A DNA stretch of 64,000 nt, taken from the NCBI RefSeq assembly GCF_000378125.1, contig NZ_KB899241.1, forward strand, positions 1,401,652 through 1,465,651. Direction: 5' to 3'. The notes under the pieces are model-generated. The model ran no database searches. It saw only the letters and a list, made by a program, of their open reading frames with translations, and was not told where the DNA came from. The translations under genes were made by a program, and so were the position numbers. The stretch is from Rudaea cellulosilytica DSM 22992. Its GTDB lineage: Bacteria > Pseudomonadota > Gammaproteobacteria > Xanthomonadales > Rhodanobacteraceae. Below are positions 19,193-31,172 of the stretch, piece after piece. Numbering within the stretch: position 1 is the first letter of the stretch; the number at the start of each line of letters is the position of its first letter.

Positions 19193-20353
19193 CTAGGCGA
19201 GTTGCTGCCCCGGCACCGTCGCTTCCAGCAACCATGCGACGACGGCACGCAGCGCATCGCGATGGCTCAGGCCAGCGGCGAGTGCATCGTCGTAGGCCTG
19301 CAACTGCGCATGCGCGCTGGTGCCGCGCGCGAGGATCGTGCGCAGCGCGCGCAGCGATCCGTGTGGATCGAGCCTGCGCGCATCGGGCTCGACCAGCGTC
19401 AACGCTTCCTCGACAAGCTGAGCCACCGGCACGGTGCGTTCGCGCGCCTCGTCGATGAACTCCGCCTCGATGCCGTAGCGCTCGGCGCGCCAGCGGTTCT
19501 CCTCGATCAGGCGGCGCGTCGCCGAGCTGCGCTGCGCGCCGAGCTCGGGCAGGCGCAGGTGCGCGCTGACCAGGCAGCGGAACAGCGTCGCCAGCGCGAT
19601 CGTGTCCGCCGCGCGCGTGCAGCTGTCGGCGATGCGCAACTCGAGCGTCGGATGCTTCGGCGACGGCCGGATCGTCCACCACAGCTCGCCGCCATCGCGG
19701 ATGCTGCCGGCACGTTTCAGGATCGCGATGAAGCGCCGGTAGTCGGCTTCGTCGGCGAAAAAATCCGGCGTGCCGGTGCGCGGCCACTCGGTGTAGGCCG
19801 ACTGGCGATAGGAAAACATGCCGGTGCGGCGCAGGCTCCAGAACGGCGATGCGGTCGACAAGGCGAGGAACAGCGGCAGCCATGGCAGCATGCGGTTCAT
19901 CAGCTGCACGCGATCGATCTCATCATCCACGCCGACATGGACATGCAGGCCGCAGAAGAACCCGCGCAGGCCGACGATCTGGTACTCGTCGGCGAAACGC
20001 CGGTAGCGCGGCTTGTCGGTCTGCGCCTGCTGCTGCCAGCGCGCGATCGGATGCGAGCCCGAGGCGATGATGCCGAGGTGCATCGCCTGCGCGATTTCGG
20101 CGATCTGGCGGCGTAACGTGATGACCGTGTCGAGCGCGTGCGCGGCGTCCTCGAAGATCGGCGAGACGAGTTCGACCTGGGCCTGCTGCAGTTCGAACGC
20201 GACCGCTTCGCCGAGCCGGCGCTGGCAGGCCTTGACGAATGTCTTTGGCACGCGTCCCGGCGAGCGGCCGCTACGCAGGTCGACGAGGAAGAATTCCTCC
20301 TCCACGCCGAACGTCGGCGCGTCGACGCGCGCCGTCGTTTTCTTCACACTCAC
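19193..20353 (-). CDS. YbdK-type carboxylate-amine ligase (glutamate-cysteine ligase family 2)
   Basis: 386-aa ATP-grasp-like ligase of the GCS2 family. FGVEEEFFLVD near residue 15 supplies the metal-binding glutamates. FFCGLHVHVGVDD, the WSLRRTGMFSYRQS segment and ELWWTIRPSPKHPTLELRIAD carry the other conserved residues. Family members show weak glutamate-cysteine ligase activity, and the true substrate is usually unknown. The start is set at GTG 20353, giving a GTGA overlap with the upstream 121-aa gene and a GAGGG ribosome site. It converges on the TraB/GumN gene. Confidence 0.87.
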   Translation of the reverse strand: MSVKKTTARVDAPTFGVEEEFFLVDLRSGRSPGRVPKTFVKACQRRLGEAVAFELQQAQVELVSPIFEDAAHALDTVITLRRQIAEIAQAMHLGIIASGSHPIARWQQQAQTDKPRYRRFADEYQIVGLRGFFCGLHVHVGVDDEIDRVQLMNRMLPWLPLFLALSTASPFWSLRRTGMFSYRQSAYTEWPRTGTPDFFADEADYRRFIAILKRAGSIRDGGELWWTIRPSPKHPTLELRIADSCTRAADTIALATLFRCLVSAHLRLPELGAQRSSATRRLIEENRWRAERYGIEAEFIDEARERTVPVAQLVEEALTLVEPDARRLDPHGSLRALRTILARGTSAHAQLQAYDDALAAGLSHRDALRAVVAWLLEATVPGQQLA

Positions 20354-20715
20354 GTGCGCAACGCCCTCAATGCAAGATCGGGACGTGCGGCGCGCGCAAC
20401 TGCGGCGAACGGGCCGGGCGGCTCGCACAGGCGCAGCAGCGCTTCGTCGAGTGCTTCGAGACGGGTAACGATTTCACCATGGCCTTCGGCGAGCGCATTG
20501 CGGACGGCTTCGAGCAAGATTGGATCGGCCTCGATGCGTTGGGCCTGATCTGCATGTCGATGCTGCCGAAGCCACGCGAGGAATGCGTAGAGGTCGATGC
20601 GCGTCTGACCTTCGCGCAGGAACAGAAAATCGGCGAGCAGGCCGAACAAGCTGACCAGGAAGCCGGCCGGTCGCGCCTCTGCCTCGGCAGGGCTGGACGT
20701 GGGTTGCTGTGGCAT
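20350..20715 (-). CDS. Unknown 121-aa protein coupled to the YbdK-type ligase
   Basis: Not recognised. 121 aa, starting at ATG 20715 after a good GGAGACGG ribosome site. A short hydrophobic segment at about 20-38 (FLVSLFGLLADFLFL) is followed by a helical, charged region with many Ala, Leu and Glu (LLEAVRNALAEGHGEIVTRL). It looks soluble or peripheral. Its stop overlaps the ligase start, so it is probably made in fixed ratio with the ligase and may be a partner. Confidence 0.7.
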   Translation of the reverse strand: MPQQPTSSPAEAEARPAGFLVSLFGLLADFLFLREGQTRIDLYAFLAWLRQHRHADQAQRIEADPILLEAVRNALAEGHGEIVTRLEALDEALLRLCEPPGPFAAVARAARPDLALRALRT

Positions 20716-20839
20716 TTTCCGTCTCCTTTGATCCGCTTGCCGGCGGGGTTTTGAACGGCGTCGAAGTGTGGCTAGCCCGATTCTGGCAAGCGCGCCGTGA
20801 AGAAAACGAAAAAAGCGTGATGGAATTGTGTGCCTTGTG

Positions 20840-21082
20840 CTAACGCGCCTCGCTTCCCGCAACCTTGCGCCAGCGTTTTCCGTGCGCGGATTCGAATTCC
20901 GTCGGCGAAAGCGGAATCACCGATTCGCCATTGCGCAGGCGCCATTCCGAGCCGAGCGGCAGCGCGGTCGCGTTGCCGTGGTCGTCGACGCTGACCGGCT
21001 GCGTGTGGACGAGGATCGTGCGCAGGCCGTGCTCGTCCTCGACTTCGAAGGCTTGCGTCTCGATATGCGTCTTCGCACTCAT
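20840..21082 (-). CDS. Unknown small acidic/beta-rich protein, 80 aa
   Basis: 80 aa from ATG 21082, with a strong GGGAGA ribosome site. Features are a Thr/Glu-rich start (THIETQAFEVEDEHG), then strand-like segments (RTILVHTQPVSVDD, SEWRLRNGESVIPLSPTEFE) and a basic end. The pattern resembles small conserved proteins of xanthomonads without assigned function. It lies 34 bp after glpK on the same strand and so could be the tail of the glp operon. Confidence 0.7.
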   Translation of the reverse strand: MSAKTHIETQAFEVEDEHGLRTILVHTQPVSVDDHGNATALPLGSEWRLRNGESVIPLSPTEFESAHGKRWRKVAGSEAR

Positions 21083-21116
21083 CGCAAATCTCCCGCGGCA
21101 AAACCAAGCGCCGGCC

Positions 21117-23360
<2,244 letters not shown>

Positions 23361-23364
<4 letters not shown>

Positions 23365-24896
23365 TGTGGACTTCCCTCAAGATATTTTTCCAATCGTTGC
23401 TGCTCTTTTACATCGAAACGCAGACCGAGCTTGCTGCGTCGCCACAAAACATCGTCGGCGCTGCAGGCCCATTCTTCGCGCACGAGATAGTCGGCTTCGG
23501 CCTGATGGAGGTCGGCGCCGAAACGTTCGCCGAGGTCCGCGAGCGTGTTCGCCGCACCGACCACGCGCTCGACGCGCGTGCCGTAGGCGCGCACATAGCG
23601 CTGCGCGAGGTCAGCGGGCAGCCACGGATAGCGGCGCATCGTTGCGAGCAGAAAACGATCGAACGCTTCTTCGCTCGAGTGCTGTGTGTCGGCGAACTCG
23701 CCGCCGGGCAGGTGCACGCGTTCGTCCGCGGTCCATGCACCATGCGTGTTGCCGAGCGCAGGCGCGAGGCGGTCGAGTGCATCTTCGGCAAGGCGACGAT
23801 GCGTGGTTATCTTGCCGCCGAAGACGTTGAGCAACGGCGCGCCGGCGCCACCGTCAAAATCGAGCAAGTAGTCGCGCGTCACTTCCGATGCAGTAACGCC
23901 CTCTTCTTCGAGTAGTGGGCGCACGCCGCTATAACTCCAGACCACGTCGGCCGGTGCGATTGCATGAGCGAAATAGCGGTTCGCCGCGGCGCAGAGATAG
24001 GCGATCTCGTCCGCATCGATGCGCACCGCTTCGGGCGTGCCAGTGAATTCGATGTCGGTCGTGCCGATCAGCGTGTAGCCGCGCTCGAACGGGATTGCGA
24101 ACACGATGCGCCGGTCGGCCTGCTGGAACGTATAGGCGTAGTGGTGCTCGTAAAGACGTGGTACGACGATATGGCTGCCCTTGACCAGGCGCAGTGAATG
24201 CGCGTGCGGCACGTGGGCGACCTTGTCGAGGAAGCTCGTGGCCCATGGCCCGGCGGCGTTGACCAGTGCGCGAGCCTCAATATGGCGCGAGGCGCTGTCG
24301 TTTTGGCGTAATTGTGCCCGCCATCCCTGTTCGCCGCGTTGCGCGCGCACGCAGCGCGTGCGTGTGAGAATTTCTGCGCCGCGCGCCTGTGCGTCGAGCG
24401 CGTTGAGCACGACCAGGCGCGCGTCGTCGCACCATGCATCCGAGTAGATGAAGCCGGTTTCGAACTGGGCCTTGAGTGGTTTGCCGGCGACGTGCTCGCG
24501 CAGGTCCGCGCGACGCGAGCGCAGCAGCGTGTGCGCACGGCGCCGACCGAGATGGTCGTAGAGCAAGAGGCCCGCGCGGATCATCCACTCGGGGCGCAGA
24601 TGCGGCTCGTGCGGCAGCACGAAGCGCAGCGGGCGCACGATGTGCGGCGCTGAGTTCAACACCACGTCGCGCTCGGCCAGCGCTTTGGCGACAAGCGAAA
24701 ATTCGTACTGCTCGAGATAGCGCAGGCCGCCGTGGATCAGCTTGCTGCTCGCGCTCGAGGTGTGCGCGGCGAGGTCGTCCTGCTCGACGAGCAACACCGA
24801 CAGGCCGCGCCCGGCCGCATCGCGCGCGATCGCCGCGCCGTTGATGCCGCCGCCGACCACGAGCAGATCGAACCGGTTTTCAGCCTGTGCCTGCAC
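23361..24896 (-). CDS. glpD: Aerobic glycerol-3-phosphate dehydrogenase
   Basis: Membrane-associated flavoenzyme that oxidises glycerol-3-phosphate to dihydroxyacetone phosphate and passes electrons to quinone. 511 aa (E. coli 501). The FAD-binding Rossmann motif is LLVVGGGINGAAIARDAAGR. SSASSKLIHGGLRYLEQYEF is the diagnostic GlpD block, with a later TDIEFTG active-site stretch and YSGVRPL. The start is set at GTG 24896, as the longer readings add unrelated sequence; no strong ribosome site is seen. It is the first gene of glpDFK, and the promoter should lie in 24897-24984 or beyond. Confidence 0.96.
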
Positions 24897-24984
24897 GCCG
24901 GCATCTTCGCAGATTCGGATGAACGCGAGAACCGTGTGTATCGAGGAAACAGCGAGCAGGCCGCGCAGCCGCGCGGGAAAGAAA

Positions 24985-25293
24985 TCAGCGCTTTGCGCGC
25001 GGATGGAATACCAGTGGATGGACGTCGTCTCTGACCGCCGTGGTCGCGGGCGCGCAGGTACCACAGCTCGAACAGCCGCCGCCACTGCCGCAGCCGGCGC
25101 CGCTGGCGACTTGGTGCGGGGTCAGTTTCGCGCCGAGCGTGCGCAACGCGCTAATCGACGATGCGGCGAGCCAGCGGGCGAGTTGCGCCTGCGCGGCGCG
25201 ATAGCTGCGCGGGAACAGGCGTCGTGCGGCGAACCACAGGCTCCAGGCGAGGATCAACGCGATCGCGAAGGATTGGAAGATCGCGTAGCTCAT
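24985..25293 (-). CDS. Small Cys-rich membrane protein downstream of FeoB (DUF6587-like)
   Basis: 102 aa. Residues about 4-24 form one TM helix (IFQSFAIALILAWSLWFAAR). A basic amphipathic stretch follows, then a Cys cluster GAGCGSGGGCSSCGTC with four Cys. Its ATG overlaps the feoB stop, placing it at the FeoC position. FeoC proteins can carry Fe-S clusters or act as FeoB chaperones. This one has no winged-helix domain and looks like the small proteins annotated DUF6587 behind FeoB in related genomes (recalled, not checked). Confidence 0.75.
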   Translation of the reverse strand: MSYAIFQSFAIALILAWSLWFAARRLFPRSYRAAQAQLARWLAASSISALRTLGAKLTPHQVASGAGCGSGGGCSSCGTCAPATTAVRDDVHPLVFHPRAKR

Positions 25294-27161
25294 GCGCCGA
25301 GGGCCTTCGCGATTTGATACGTCGCAAGCGAAGCAAGATAAGCAAGGCCGAACAGGTAGCCGGCGAGCACGAGGACATTGCGCATCGATCCGGTCTCGCG
25401 CTTGACCGTGGCGAGCGTGGAGATGCACATCGGCGCGAACACGTACCAGGCGAGCAGCGACAGCGCGGTCGCGAGCGACCATTGCGCGGCGACGACGGCT
25501 TGCAATCCATCTTCGTTGCCGGCGAGCGCGTAGACCGTCGCCAGCGAGGACACCGCGACTTCGCGCGCGGCGAGCCCGGGCACGAGCGCGATGCAGATCT
25601 GCCAGTTGAAACCAAGCGGCGCGAATACGGTATGCAGCCCGCGCCCGATCATGCCGGCAAGGCTGTAGTGGATCGCGGGCTCGCTCGCCCCTGCGGGCGG
25701 CGCGGGAAAGCTCGACAGGAACCAGAGCAGCACGGTCAGCGCGAGGATGATGCCGCCGACGCGCTTGACGAAAATCATGCCGCGCTCGTACAAGCCGATC
25801 GCGATGTCGCGCGGATGGGGCATGCGGTACGAGGGCAATTCCATCATCAGCGCGTGCTCGCTCTTGTCGCGGCGCAGGCGCTTGATCACCCAGGCGACGA
25901 GCAGTGCGCTGACGATGCCGCCGATGTAGAGCGTGAACAGCACGATACCTTGCAGGTTGAACACGCCGAGCACCGTGCGCTGCGGAATGAATGCGGCAAT
26001 GAGCAGCGCGTACACCGGCAGGCGCGCGGAGCAGGTCATCAGCGGCGCGATCAGGATCGTGGTCAAACGATCGCGCGGATCGGGAATGCTGCGCGTGGCC
26101 ATGATGCCCGGAATCGCGCAGGCGAAGCTCGACAGCAGCGGGATGAACGAGCGGCCGGTGAGGCCCGCCGACAGCATCATGCGGTCGAGCAGGAACGCCG
26201 CGCGCGGCAGATAGCCCGACTCTTCGAGGCAAAGGATGAAAAGAAACAGGATCAAAATCTGCGGCAGGAATGCGAGCACCGTGCCGAGGCCGGCGAACAC
26301 GCCGTCGGTGAGCAGGCTGCGCAACGCGCCGTCGGGCAGTGCGTTGCCGATCCACGCGCCTGCGGCCTGCATGCCCTCGTCGATGCCGTCGTGCAGCGGC
26401 GTCGCCCACGAGAACACGGCCTGGAAGATCAGGAACATCACGATGGCGAGGATCGCGAGACCCAGCACCGGATGCAGCACGACGCGGTCGATCGCATCGT
26501 CGATCGCGGCGGTGCGTCGCGGCACGCTGACCGTGGCGGCGAGGATCGAGCGCACTTCGGCGTGCAGGTCGGCAGACGGCGTGGCCGGTTGCGGATACGG
26601 ATGGGTCGGCGGCGCGTCGTCGATCTGCGCGATCAGTGCATTCGCGCCGCCATGCTTGACCGCGATCGTTTCGACGACCGGCATGCCGAGCTTCTGCGCC
26701 AGTGCCGCCGTGTCGATGCGGATACCGCGCCGCCGCGCCGCATCCATCATATTGAGCGCGAGCAGCATCGGCCGGCCGAGCCGCGCGATTTCGAGCACGA
26801 AGCGCAGGTGCAGACGCAGGTTGGTCGCATCGGCGACGCAGACGATCAGGTCGGGCGCGGCCTCTTGCGCGTGTTGGCCGGTGACGACGTCGCGTGTGAT
26901 CGCCTCGTCCGGGCTGGTCGCGGCGAGCGAGTACGCGCCCGGCAGGTCGAGCACGCGCACGCTGCGTCCGCTCGGCGCGGTGTAGTGGCCTTCCTTGCGT
27001 TCGATCGTCACGCCGGCGTAGTTGGCGACTTTCTGCCGCGTGCCGGTGAGCAGGTTGAACAGCGCGGTCTTGCCGCAGTTCGGGTTGCCGACCAACGCAA
27101 CGTGTAAATGAGTATGGTCGCGGGACGCGTCCATACGCAGCGGCGCGGCGACGGCGTTCAT
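25290..27161 (-). CDS. feoB: Ferrous iron transporter FeoB
   Basis: GTP-dependent Fe2+ uptake across the inner membrane. 623 aa. The N-terminal G domain has G1 GNPNCGKT, switch I around YAGVTIERKEG, G3 DLPGAY and G4 NMMD. The C-terminal membrane part includes paired gate regions (FIPLLSSFACAIPGIMATR and EVAVSSLATVYALAG) with Cys in the first. It is shorter than E. coli FeoB (773 aa). It overlaps feoA by 4 bp and the Cys-rich gene by 4 bp, forming one operon under a Fur box. Confidence 0.97.
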   Translation of the reverse strand: MNAVAAPLRMDASRDHTHLHVALVGNPNCGKTALFNLLTGTRQKVANYAGVTIERKEGHYTAPSGRSVRVLDLPGAYSLAATSPDEAITRDVVTGQHAQEAAPDLIVCVADATNLRLHLRFVLEIARLGRPMLLALNMMDAARRRGIRIDTAALAQKLGMPVVETIAVKHGGANALIAQIDDAPPTHPYPQPATPSADLHAEVRSILAATVSVPRRTAAIDDAIDRVVLHPVLGLAILAIVMFLIFQAVFSWATPLHDGIDEGMQAAGAWIGNALPDGALRSLLTDGVFAGLGTVLAFLPQILILFLFILCLEESGYLPRAAFLLDRMMLSAGLTGRSFIPLLSSFACAIPGIMATRSIPDPRDRLTTILIAPLMTCSARLPVYALLIAAFIPQRTVLGVFNLQGIVLFTLYIGGIVSALLVAWVIKRLRRDKSEHALMMELPSYRMPHPRDIAIGLYERGMIFVKRVGGIILALTVLLWFLSSFPAPPAGASEPAIHYSLAGMIGRGLHTVFAPLGFNWQICIALVPGLAAREVAVSSLATVYALAGNEDGLQAVVAAQWSLATALSLLAWYVFAPMCISTLATVKRETGSMRNVLVLAGYLFGLAYLASLATYQIAKALGA

Positions 27162-27403
27162 GGCGCTGCCTCGGTCGTGATCGTCACACGCGCGGCTTCC
27201 GCGCGGCGCAGCGCGAAGCGCGTGTAGCCGATCTGCACGAGCAGCGGATCGGCACCGAGCGGACCGCGCGCAACCAGGCGCACGGGCTCGCCGGCGACGA
27301 AGCCGAGATCGCGCAGACGCTGCGCGATGCGGTCATCCGTCACGCTGTCCTTCACCTCGATTACCGTGGCCGATGCGCCCATCGCCAGTTCCGAAAGCAG
27401 CAC
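27158..27403 (-). CDS. feoA: Ferrous iron transport accessory protein FeoA
   Basis: 81-aa SH3-like cytoplasmic partner of FeoB. LSELAMGASATVIEV at the start and RLRDLGFVAGEPVRLVARGP in the middle are typical FeoA segments, and VQIGYTRFALRRAEAARVTI ends the fold. The start codon is GTG 27403, with AGG six bases upstream. It is the first gene of feoA-feoB-Cys-rich protein. Confidence 0.93.
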   Translation of the reverse strand: MLLSELAMGASATVIEVKDSVTDDRIAQRLRDLGFVAGEPVRLVARGPLGADPLLVQIGYTRFALRRAEAARVTITTEAAP

Positions 27404-27420
27404 GCTAAGCCTGCATCTAA

Positions 27421-27441
27421 ATAAGAATGGTTCGCATTATA
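27421..27441 (-). promoter_or_regulatory. Fur box overlapping the feoA -10 element
   Basis: On the minus strand ATAATGCGAACCATTCTTAT is a close match to the Fur 7-1-7 repeat (compare GATAATGATAATCATTATC). It overlaps a perfect TATAAT at 27441-27436, about 35 bp before feoA. Fe-loaded Fur would block this promoter, so iron-repressed transcription of feo is expected. The -35 is weak. Confidence 0.85.
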
Positions 27442-27491
27442 CTCAAGAGTGCGGGAAAGCGCATGGGCAGCCCCGTTGCCGGCGAATTCAG

Positions 27492-27739
27492 CTAAGCGTC
27501 GTTCCCGATCTGGTCAAGTGGCAAGCGCAGTGCGCGGATGCGGCGGCGCCGAGGGGCGAACCCAAGCATCTCGTCGGCCGAAACCGTATGCGCGCGCACG
27601 CCGGCTCGAAATCGAGCACCGGATCGATGATCGCAGCATGGCCGTCATCCTCGTCGAAGACGACATGCGTGAACGTAGGCGTCCCCTTGTCGTAAAAACT
27701 TTCGACAAGCGAGAGGTCGGGCTCATGCAGGCGGGTCAC
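27492..27739 (-). pseudogene. Decayed N-terminal fragment of a persulfide dioxygenase / BLH-type metallo-hydrolase
   Basis: From a GTG at 27739 the reading starts LHEPDLSLVESFYDKGTPTF and continues to GHAAIIDPVLDFEPA. This is the N-terminal strand pair of ETHE1/BLH MBL-fold sulfur dioxygenases, where IIDPVLD(F/Y) is hallmark. Near 27599 similarity moves to another frame (RAHTVSADEMLGF, resembling the following SAD-containing helix). It then stops altogether, with no metal-binding HxHxDH anywhere. Only about 60 of more than 280 codons remain, with a frameshift and loss of the 3' part. I see nothing else in the 320 bp between the feo promoter and prc. Confidence 0.6.
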
Positions 27740-27762
27740 GCTGGGCGCGACCCGCCGGCCAG

Positions 27763-30117
27763 TCAGTTGACCGCGTCCCTACTGCCCACCGTGCCGTGCG
27801 GCAGCACCTGCGCGGCGAGCTTGGTATCGGCGCGCAGCAGCTCGACTTCGTCGGCGACGATGTGCGAGGCCTCGTTGAGGACCACGTCCTTGAGCGCCTT
27901 GCGCCGCTTTTCCTCGTCGAGATCGGACTTGAGGCTGCGCTCGTCGGCCTGCAGGCCGTCGTCCTGGTTCGGGTTGTCACCGGACTTGGCCACTTTCGCG
28001 GCGCTCGCCGTGCCGGCTTTCGCGGCAGGATTCTCCGCATCCGGGTCCGCCGCTTTGCGATCGGCGGCGACATCAACGTTCTTACGCGGAACGTTGTTCG
28101 CGCCAGTCTTGGCATCAGACGTCTTCGCCGAAGCGGTATCCTTGCCCGTGGTCGCCGACGCTGCATCGGCGAACTGCTCGGGATGACGTTCGCGACGCTT
28201 GGCTTCCTGCTCGTCGCGCTCCTTGCGCCGCACCGCTTCGTTGAGCGAGATGGTCTTGTCTTCGCGCAGCTTGCGCGCGTCGGTCACGTCGGCCTGGTAG
28301 GCGATCCATTCCTTCTCCGCCGCGGCGCGGCGGTCGTGGCGCGCGCTCAGCATGGGCGCGAGCGATTTCAGGTCTCCGGTCGGCTTGTAGTCGGCCGCGG
28401 AAATCGAAGTCCACGGCAGCGCATTGTCGTAGGACTGTTCGCCGTTCTGAGCGAAATCGCCGGTGACCGGGAACTGGATGTCGGGCGTCACGCCGCGCAG
28501 CTGCGTGGAGCCGCCGTTGACGCGGAAAAACTGCTGGATCGTCATTTTGAGCTCGCCGTAGGTCGGCTTCTCGTTGCCATACATCTGGTCGAGGTCGAGC
28601 AGGTTCTGCACCGTGCCCTTGCCGAACGTCGGCTCGCCGAGGATCAGGCCGCGCCCGTAGTCCTGGATCGCGGCGGCGAAGATTTCCGAAGCCGAGGCCG
28701 AGTTGCGGTTGACGAGCACGGCGAACGGGCCGCTCCAGGCCATGCCGCCGCTGCGATCCTCGTGCTCGTCGATGCGGCCGTTGGCGCTGCGCACCTGCAC
28801 GACCGGCCCCTTGTCGATGAACAGACCGGTGAGCGTCGTCGCCTCGTCGAGCGAACCGCCGCCGTTGTTGCGCAGGTCGATCAGCACGCCTTCGACATTC
28901 TGTTTCTTCAGGTCGGCGAGCAGCTTGGCCACGTCGCGCGTGGCGCTCTTGTAGTTCGCGTCGCCGCGGCGATGTGCCTCGAAGTCCTGATAGAAGGTCG
29001 GCAACGTGATCACGCCGATCTTGTGGGTGACGTCGCCGTCCTTGGTCTCGATGATCGAACTCTTTGCCGCCTGCTCCTCGACCGCGACCTTCTTGCGCAC
29101 GAGCGCGATGGTCACATGTTTGCCGTCGGGGCCTGAGTCGGCGGGCAGGATCTCCAGGCGCACGGTCGTGTCCTTGGTGCCGCGGATCTTTTCCACGACA
29201 TCGTCGAGGCGCCAGCCGATCACGTCGGCAATAGCCCCATGTTCGCCCTGGCCTACGCCGACGATGCGATCGCCGACCTTGATCTTGCCCGACAACGAGG
29301 CCGGTCCGCCCGGCACGATTTCACGGATTGCGGTGTAGTCGTCCTCGCGCTGCAGCACCGCGCCGATGCCCTCGAGCGAGAGCCGCATCGCAATCTCGAA
29401 ATTCTCCGCCTGGCGCGGGCTCAGATAGTTGGTGTGCGGCTCGATCGTCATCGCGTAGGCGTTGAGGAAAATCGAGAAGGCGTCCTCGCCGGTGAGCTGG
29501 CGGACGCGGTCGAGATAGTTCGCGTAGCGCTTGTCCAGCGTCTCGCGGATCTTCGCCTCGTCCTTGCCGGCGAGCTTCAAGCGCAGCCAGTCGTTCTTGA
29601 CGCGCTTGCGCCAGAGGTCGTTGACCTCCGCGTCGGTCTTCGCCCATGGCGCCTTCTCGCGCTGGTACTGATAGCTTTCGTCCTTGCTGAAATCGAAACC
29701 TTTCTTCAGTTCAGCGCGCGCGTAAGCCGTGCGCTCGCTGATGCGCTCGATATAGAGATTGAAGATCGCGAACGGGACCGACAAATCCTTGTTGAGAATC
29801 GCGTCGCCGAGCGTGTCGCGCGCGGGGGTGAAGCGGTCGACGTCGGCCTGGGTGAAGAACAGGCGGTCAGCGTCGAGCGAATCGAGGTAGCGGTCGAAAA
29901 CCTGCTGCGACATCTTGGTGTCGAACGCTTCCGGCTTGTAGTGCATGCGCGTGAGGATCTTCATCGCCATCTGCGCCGCGTCGGCCTGATCCACGCTCGG
30001 CTTGAGCGCGATCGCCGTGGCGGTATCGCCAGACGGTTTGGCGAAGACCAACGTCGTCGCCAGGGCCACTGCCAGCAGCGTCGGAACGATCCACAAGCGC
30101 TTGTCACGAACCATCAT
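27763..30117 (-). CDS. prc: C-terminal processing (tail-specific) protease Prc
   Basis: Periplasmic serine protease that trims protein C-termini and, in E. coli with NlpI, degrades the endopeptidase MepS. 784 aa. An N-terminal signal anchor ([19 protein letters not shown]) is followed by a long helical domain. A PDZ domain lies at about 245-330 ([20 protein letters not shown]). The S41 core has catalytic Ser about 474 in NRNSASASE and Lys about 499 in TFGKGT. Residues about 630-715 are a low-complexity Ala/Lys/Asp/Thr insertion, making it longer than E. coli Prc (682). Its ATG overlaps the lipA stop. Confidence 0.95.
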   Translation of the reverse strand: MMVRDKRLWIVPTLLAVALATTLVFAKPSGDTATAIALKPSVDQADAAQMAMKILTRMHYKPEAFDTKMSQQVFDRYLDSLDADRLFFTQADVDRFTPARDTLGDAILNKDLSVPFAIFNLYIERISERTAYARAELKKGFDFSKDESYQYQREKAPWAKTDAEVNDLWRKRVKNDWLRLKLAGKDEAKIRETLDKRYANYLDRVRQLTGEDAFSIFLNAYAMTIEPHTNYLSPRQAENFEIAMRLSLEGIGAVLQREDDYTAIREIVPGGPASLSGKIKVGDRIVGVGQGEHGAIADVIGWRLDDVVEKIRGTKDTTVRLEILPADSGPDGKHVTIALVRKKVAVEEQAAKSSIIETKDGDVTHKIGVITLPTFYQDFEAHRRGDANYKSATRDVAKLLADLKKQNVEGVLIDLRNNGGGSLDEATTLTGLFIDKGPVVQVRSANGRIDEHEDRSGGMAWSGPFAVLVNRNSASASEIFAAAIQDYGRGLILGEPTFGKGTVQNLLDLDQMYGNEKPTYGELKMTIQQFFRVNGGSTQLRGVTPDIQFPVTGDFAQNGEQSYDNALPWTSISAADYKPTGDLKSLAPMLSARHDRRAAAEKEWIAYQADVTDARKLREDKTISLNEAVRRKERDEQEAKRRERHPEQFADAASATTGKDTASAKTSDAKTGANNVPRKNVDVAADRKAADPDAENPAAKAGTASAAKVAKSGDNPNQDDGLQADERSLKSDLDEEKRRKALKDVVLNEASHIVADEVELLRADTKLAAQVLPHGTVGSRDAVN

Positions 30118-31172
30118 TTGCTTTCTCCGAATTCAGTAGTCACCTGCTCGACGAATCCAGCCGCATGCGCCATCTGGTCGGCGTGATACGACGAGCGCAC
30201 CAGCGGGCCCGAGGCGACATGGGTGAAGCCGAGCTTGTGTCCGTACTCAGCCAGCGCGTCGAACTCGGCCGGCGTCCAGTAGCGCAGCACGGGATGATGA
30301 TGCGGCGTCGGCTGCAGATACTGGCCGATCGTCACCATATCGACATCGTGCGCGCGCAGATCGTTCAACGCGCCATGCACCTGCGCCTCGGTTTCGCCGA
30401 GGCCGAGCATGATGCCCGACTTGGTCGGCACGTCCGCATGCTGCGCCTTGAAGCGTTGCAACAACGTTAACGACCAGTCGTAATCGGCACCCGGGCGCAC
30501 GTTCGGATACAGCTCGCGCACCGTCTCAAGGTTGTGGTTGAACACGTCGGGCGGCGCCTCGGCGAATACTTCGAGCGCGCGCTCCATGCGGCCCTTGCCG
30601 CGGAAATCGGGGGTGAGGATTTCGAGCTTGGTCGAAGGATTGAGCGCACGGATTTCGCGGATGCAGTCGGCGAAGTGGCTCGCGCCGCCGTCGCGCAGGT
30701 CGTCGCGATCGACCGAGGTGACAACGACGTAGCGCAGGCCCATGTCGCGGATCGTTTCGGCGAGATGGCGCGGCTCCTCGGCGTCGGGCGGCTTCGGCCG
30801 GCCGTGGGCAACGTCGCAGAACGAGCAGCGTCGCGTGCAGACTTCGCCGAGGATCATGAACGTGGCCGTGCCCTTGCCAAAACATTCATGAATGTTCGGG
30901 CAGGACGCTTCCTCGCACACGGTGACGAGGCGGTTCGCGCGCAGCTTGGACTTGAGCTTGGCCACGGCGTTGCCGGGTGGAATACGCACGCGGATCCAGT
31001 CGGGTTTGCGCAGCATCGGCGCGCCGCGGTCGAAGCCGGCGCGATTGCGTGCGGTCTTGTCCTCGCCGAGCAGTTTCTCGCCGGTGCGAACCGGGGTTGG
31101 ATTGGCCACAACCGCGCCGTCCACCAGGGCGATGGGAATGGTCTTGAGAATCGTATTTTCCGGGGAATTCAT
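30114..31172 (-). CDS. lipA: Lipoyl synthase
   Basis: Radical-SAM enzyme that inserts two sulfurs into protein-bound octanoate. 352 aa, with a longer N-terminus than E. coli LipA (321). The auxiliary cluster motif CX4CX5C is in [12 protein letters not shown], and the radical-SAM motif CX3CX2C is CTRRCSFC. A conserved C-terminal RSSYHAD carries the Ser ligand of the auxiliary cluster. It overlaps lipB by 4 bp upstream and prc by 4 bp downstream. Confidence 0.97.
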   Translation of the reverse strand: MNSPENTILKTIPIALVDGAVVANPTPVRTGEKLLGEDKTARNRAGFDRGAPMLRKPDWIRVRIPPGNAVAKLKSKLRANRLVTVCEEASCPNIHECFGKGTATFMILGEVCTRRCSFCDVAHGRPKPPDAEEPRHLAETIRDMGLRYVVVTSVDRDDLRDGGASHFADCIREIRALNPSTKLEILTPDFRGKGRMERALEVFAEAPPDVFNHNLETVRELYPNVRPGADYDWSLTLLQRFKAQHADVPTKSGIMLGLGETEAQVHGALNDLRAHDVDMVTIGQYLQPTPHHHPVLRYWTPAEFDALAEYGHKLGFTHVASGPLVRSSYHADQMAHAAGFVEQVTTEFGESK

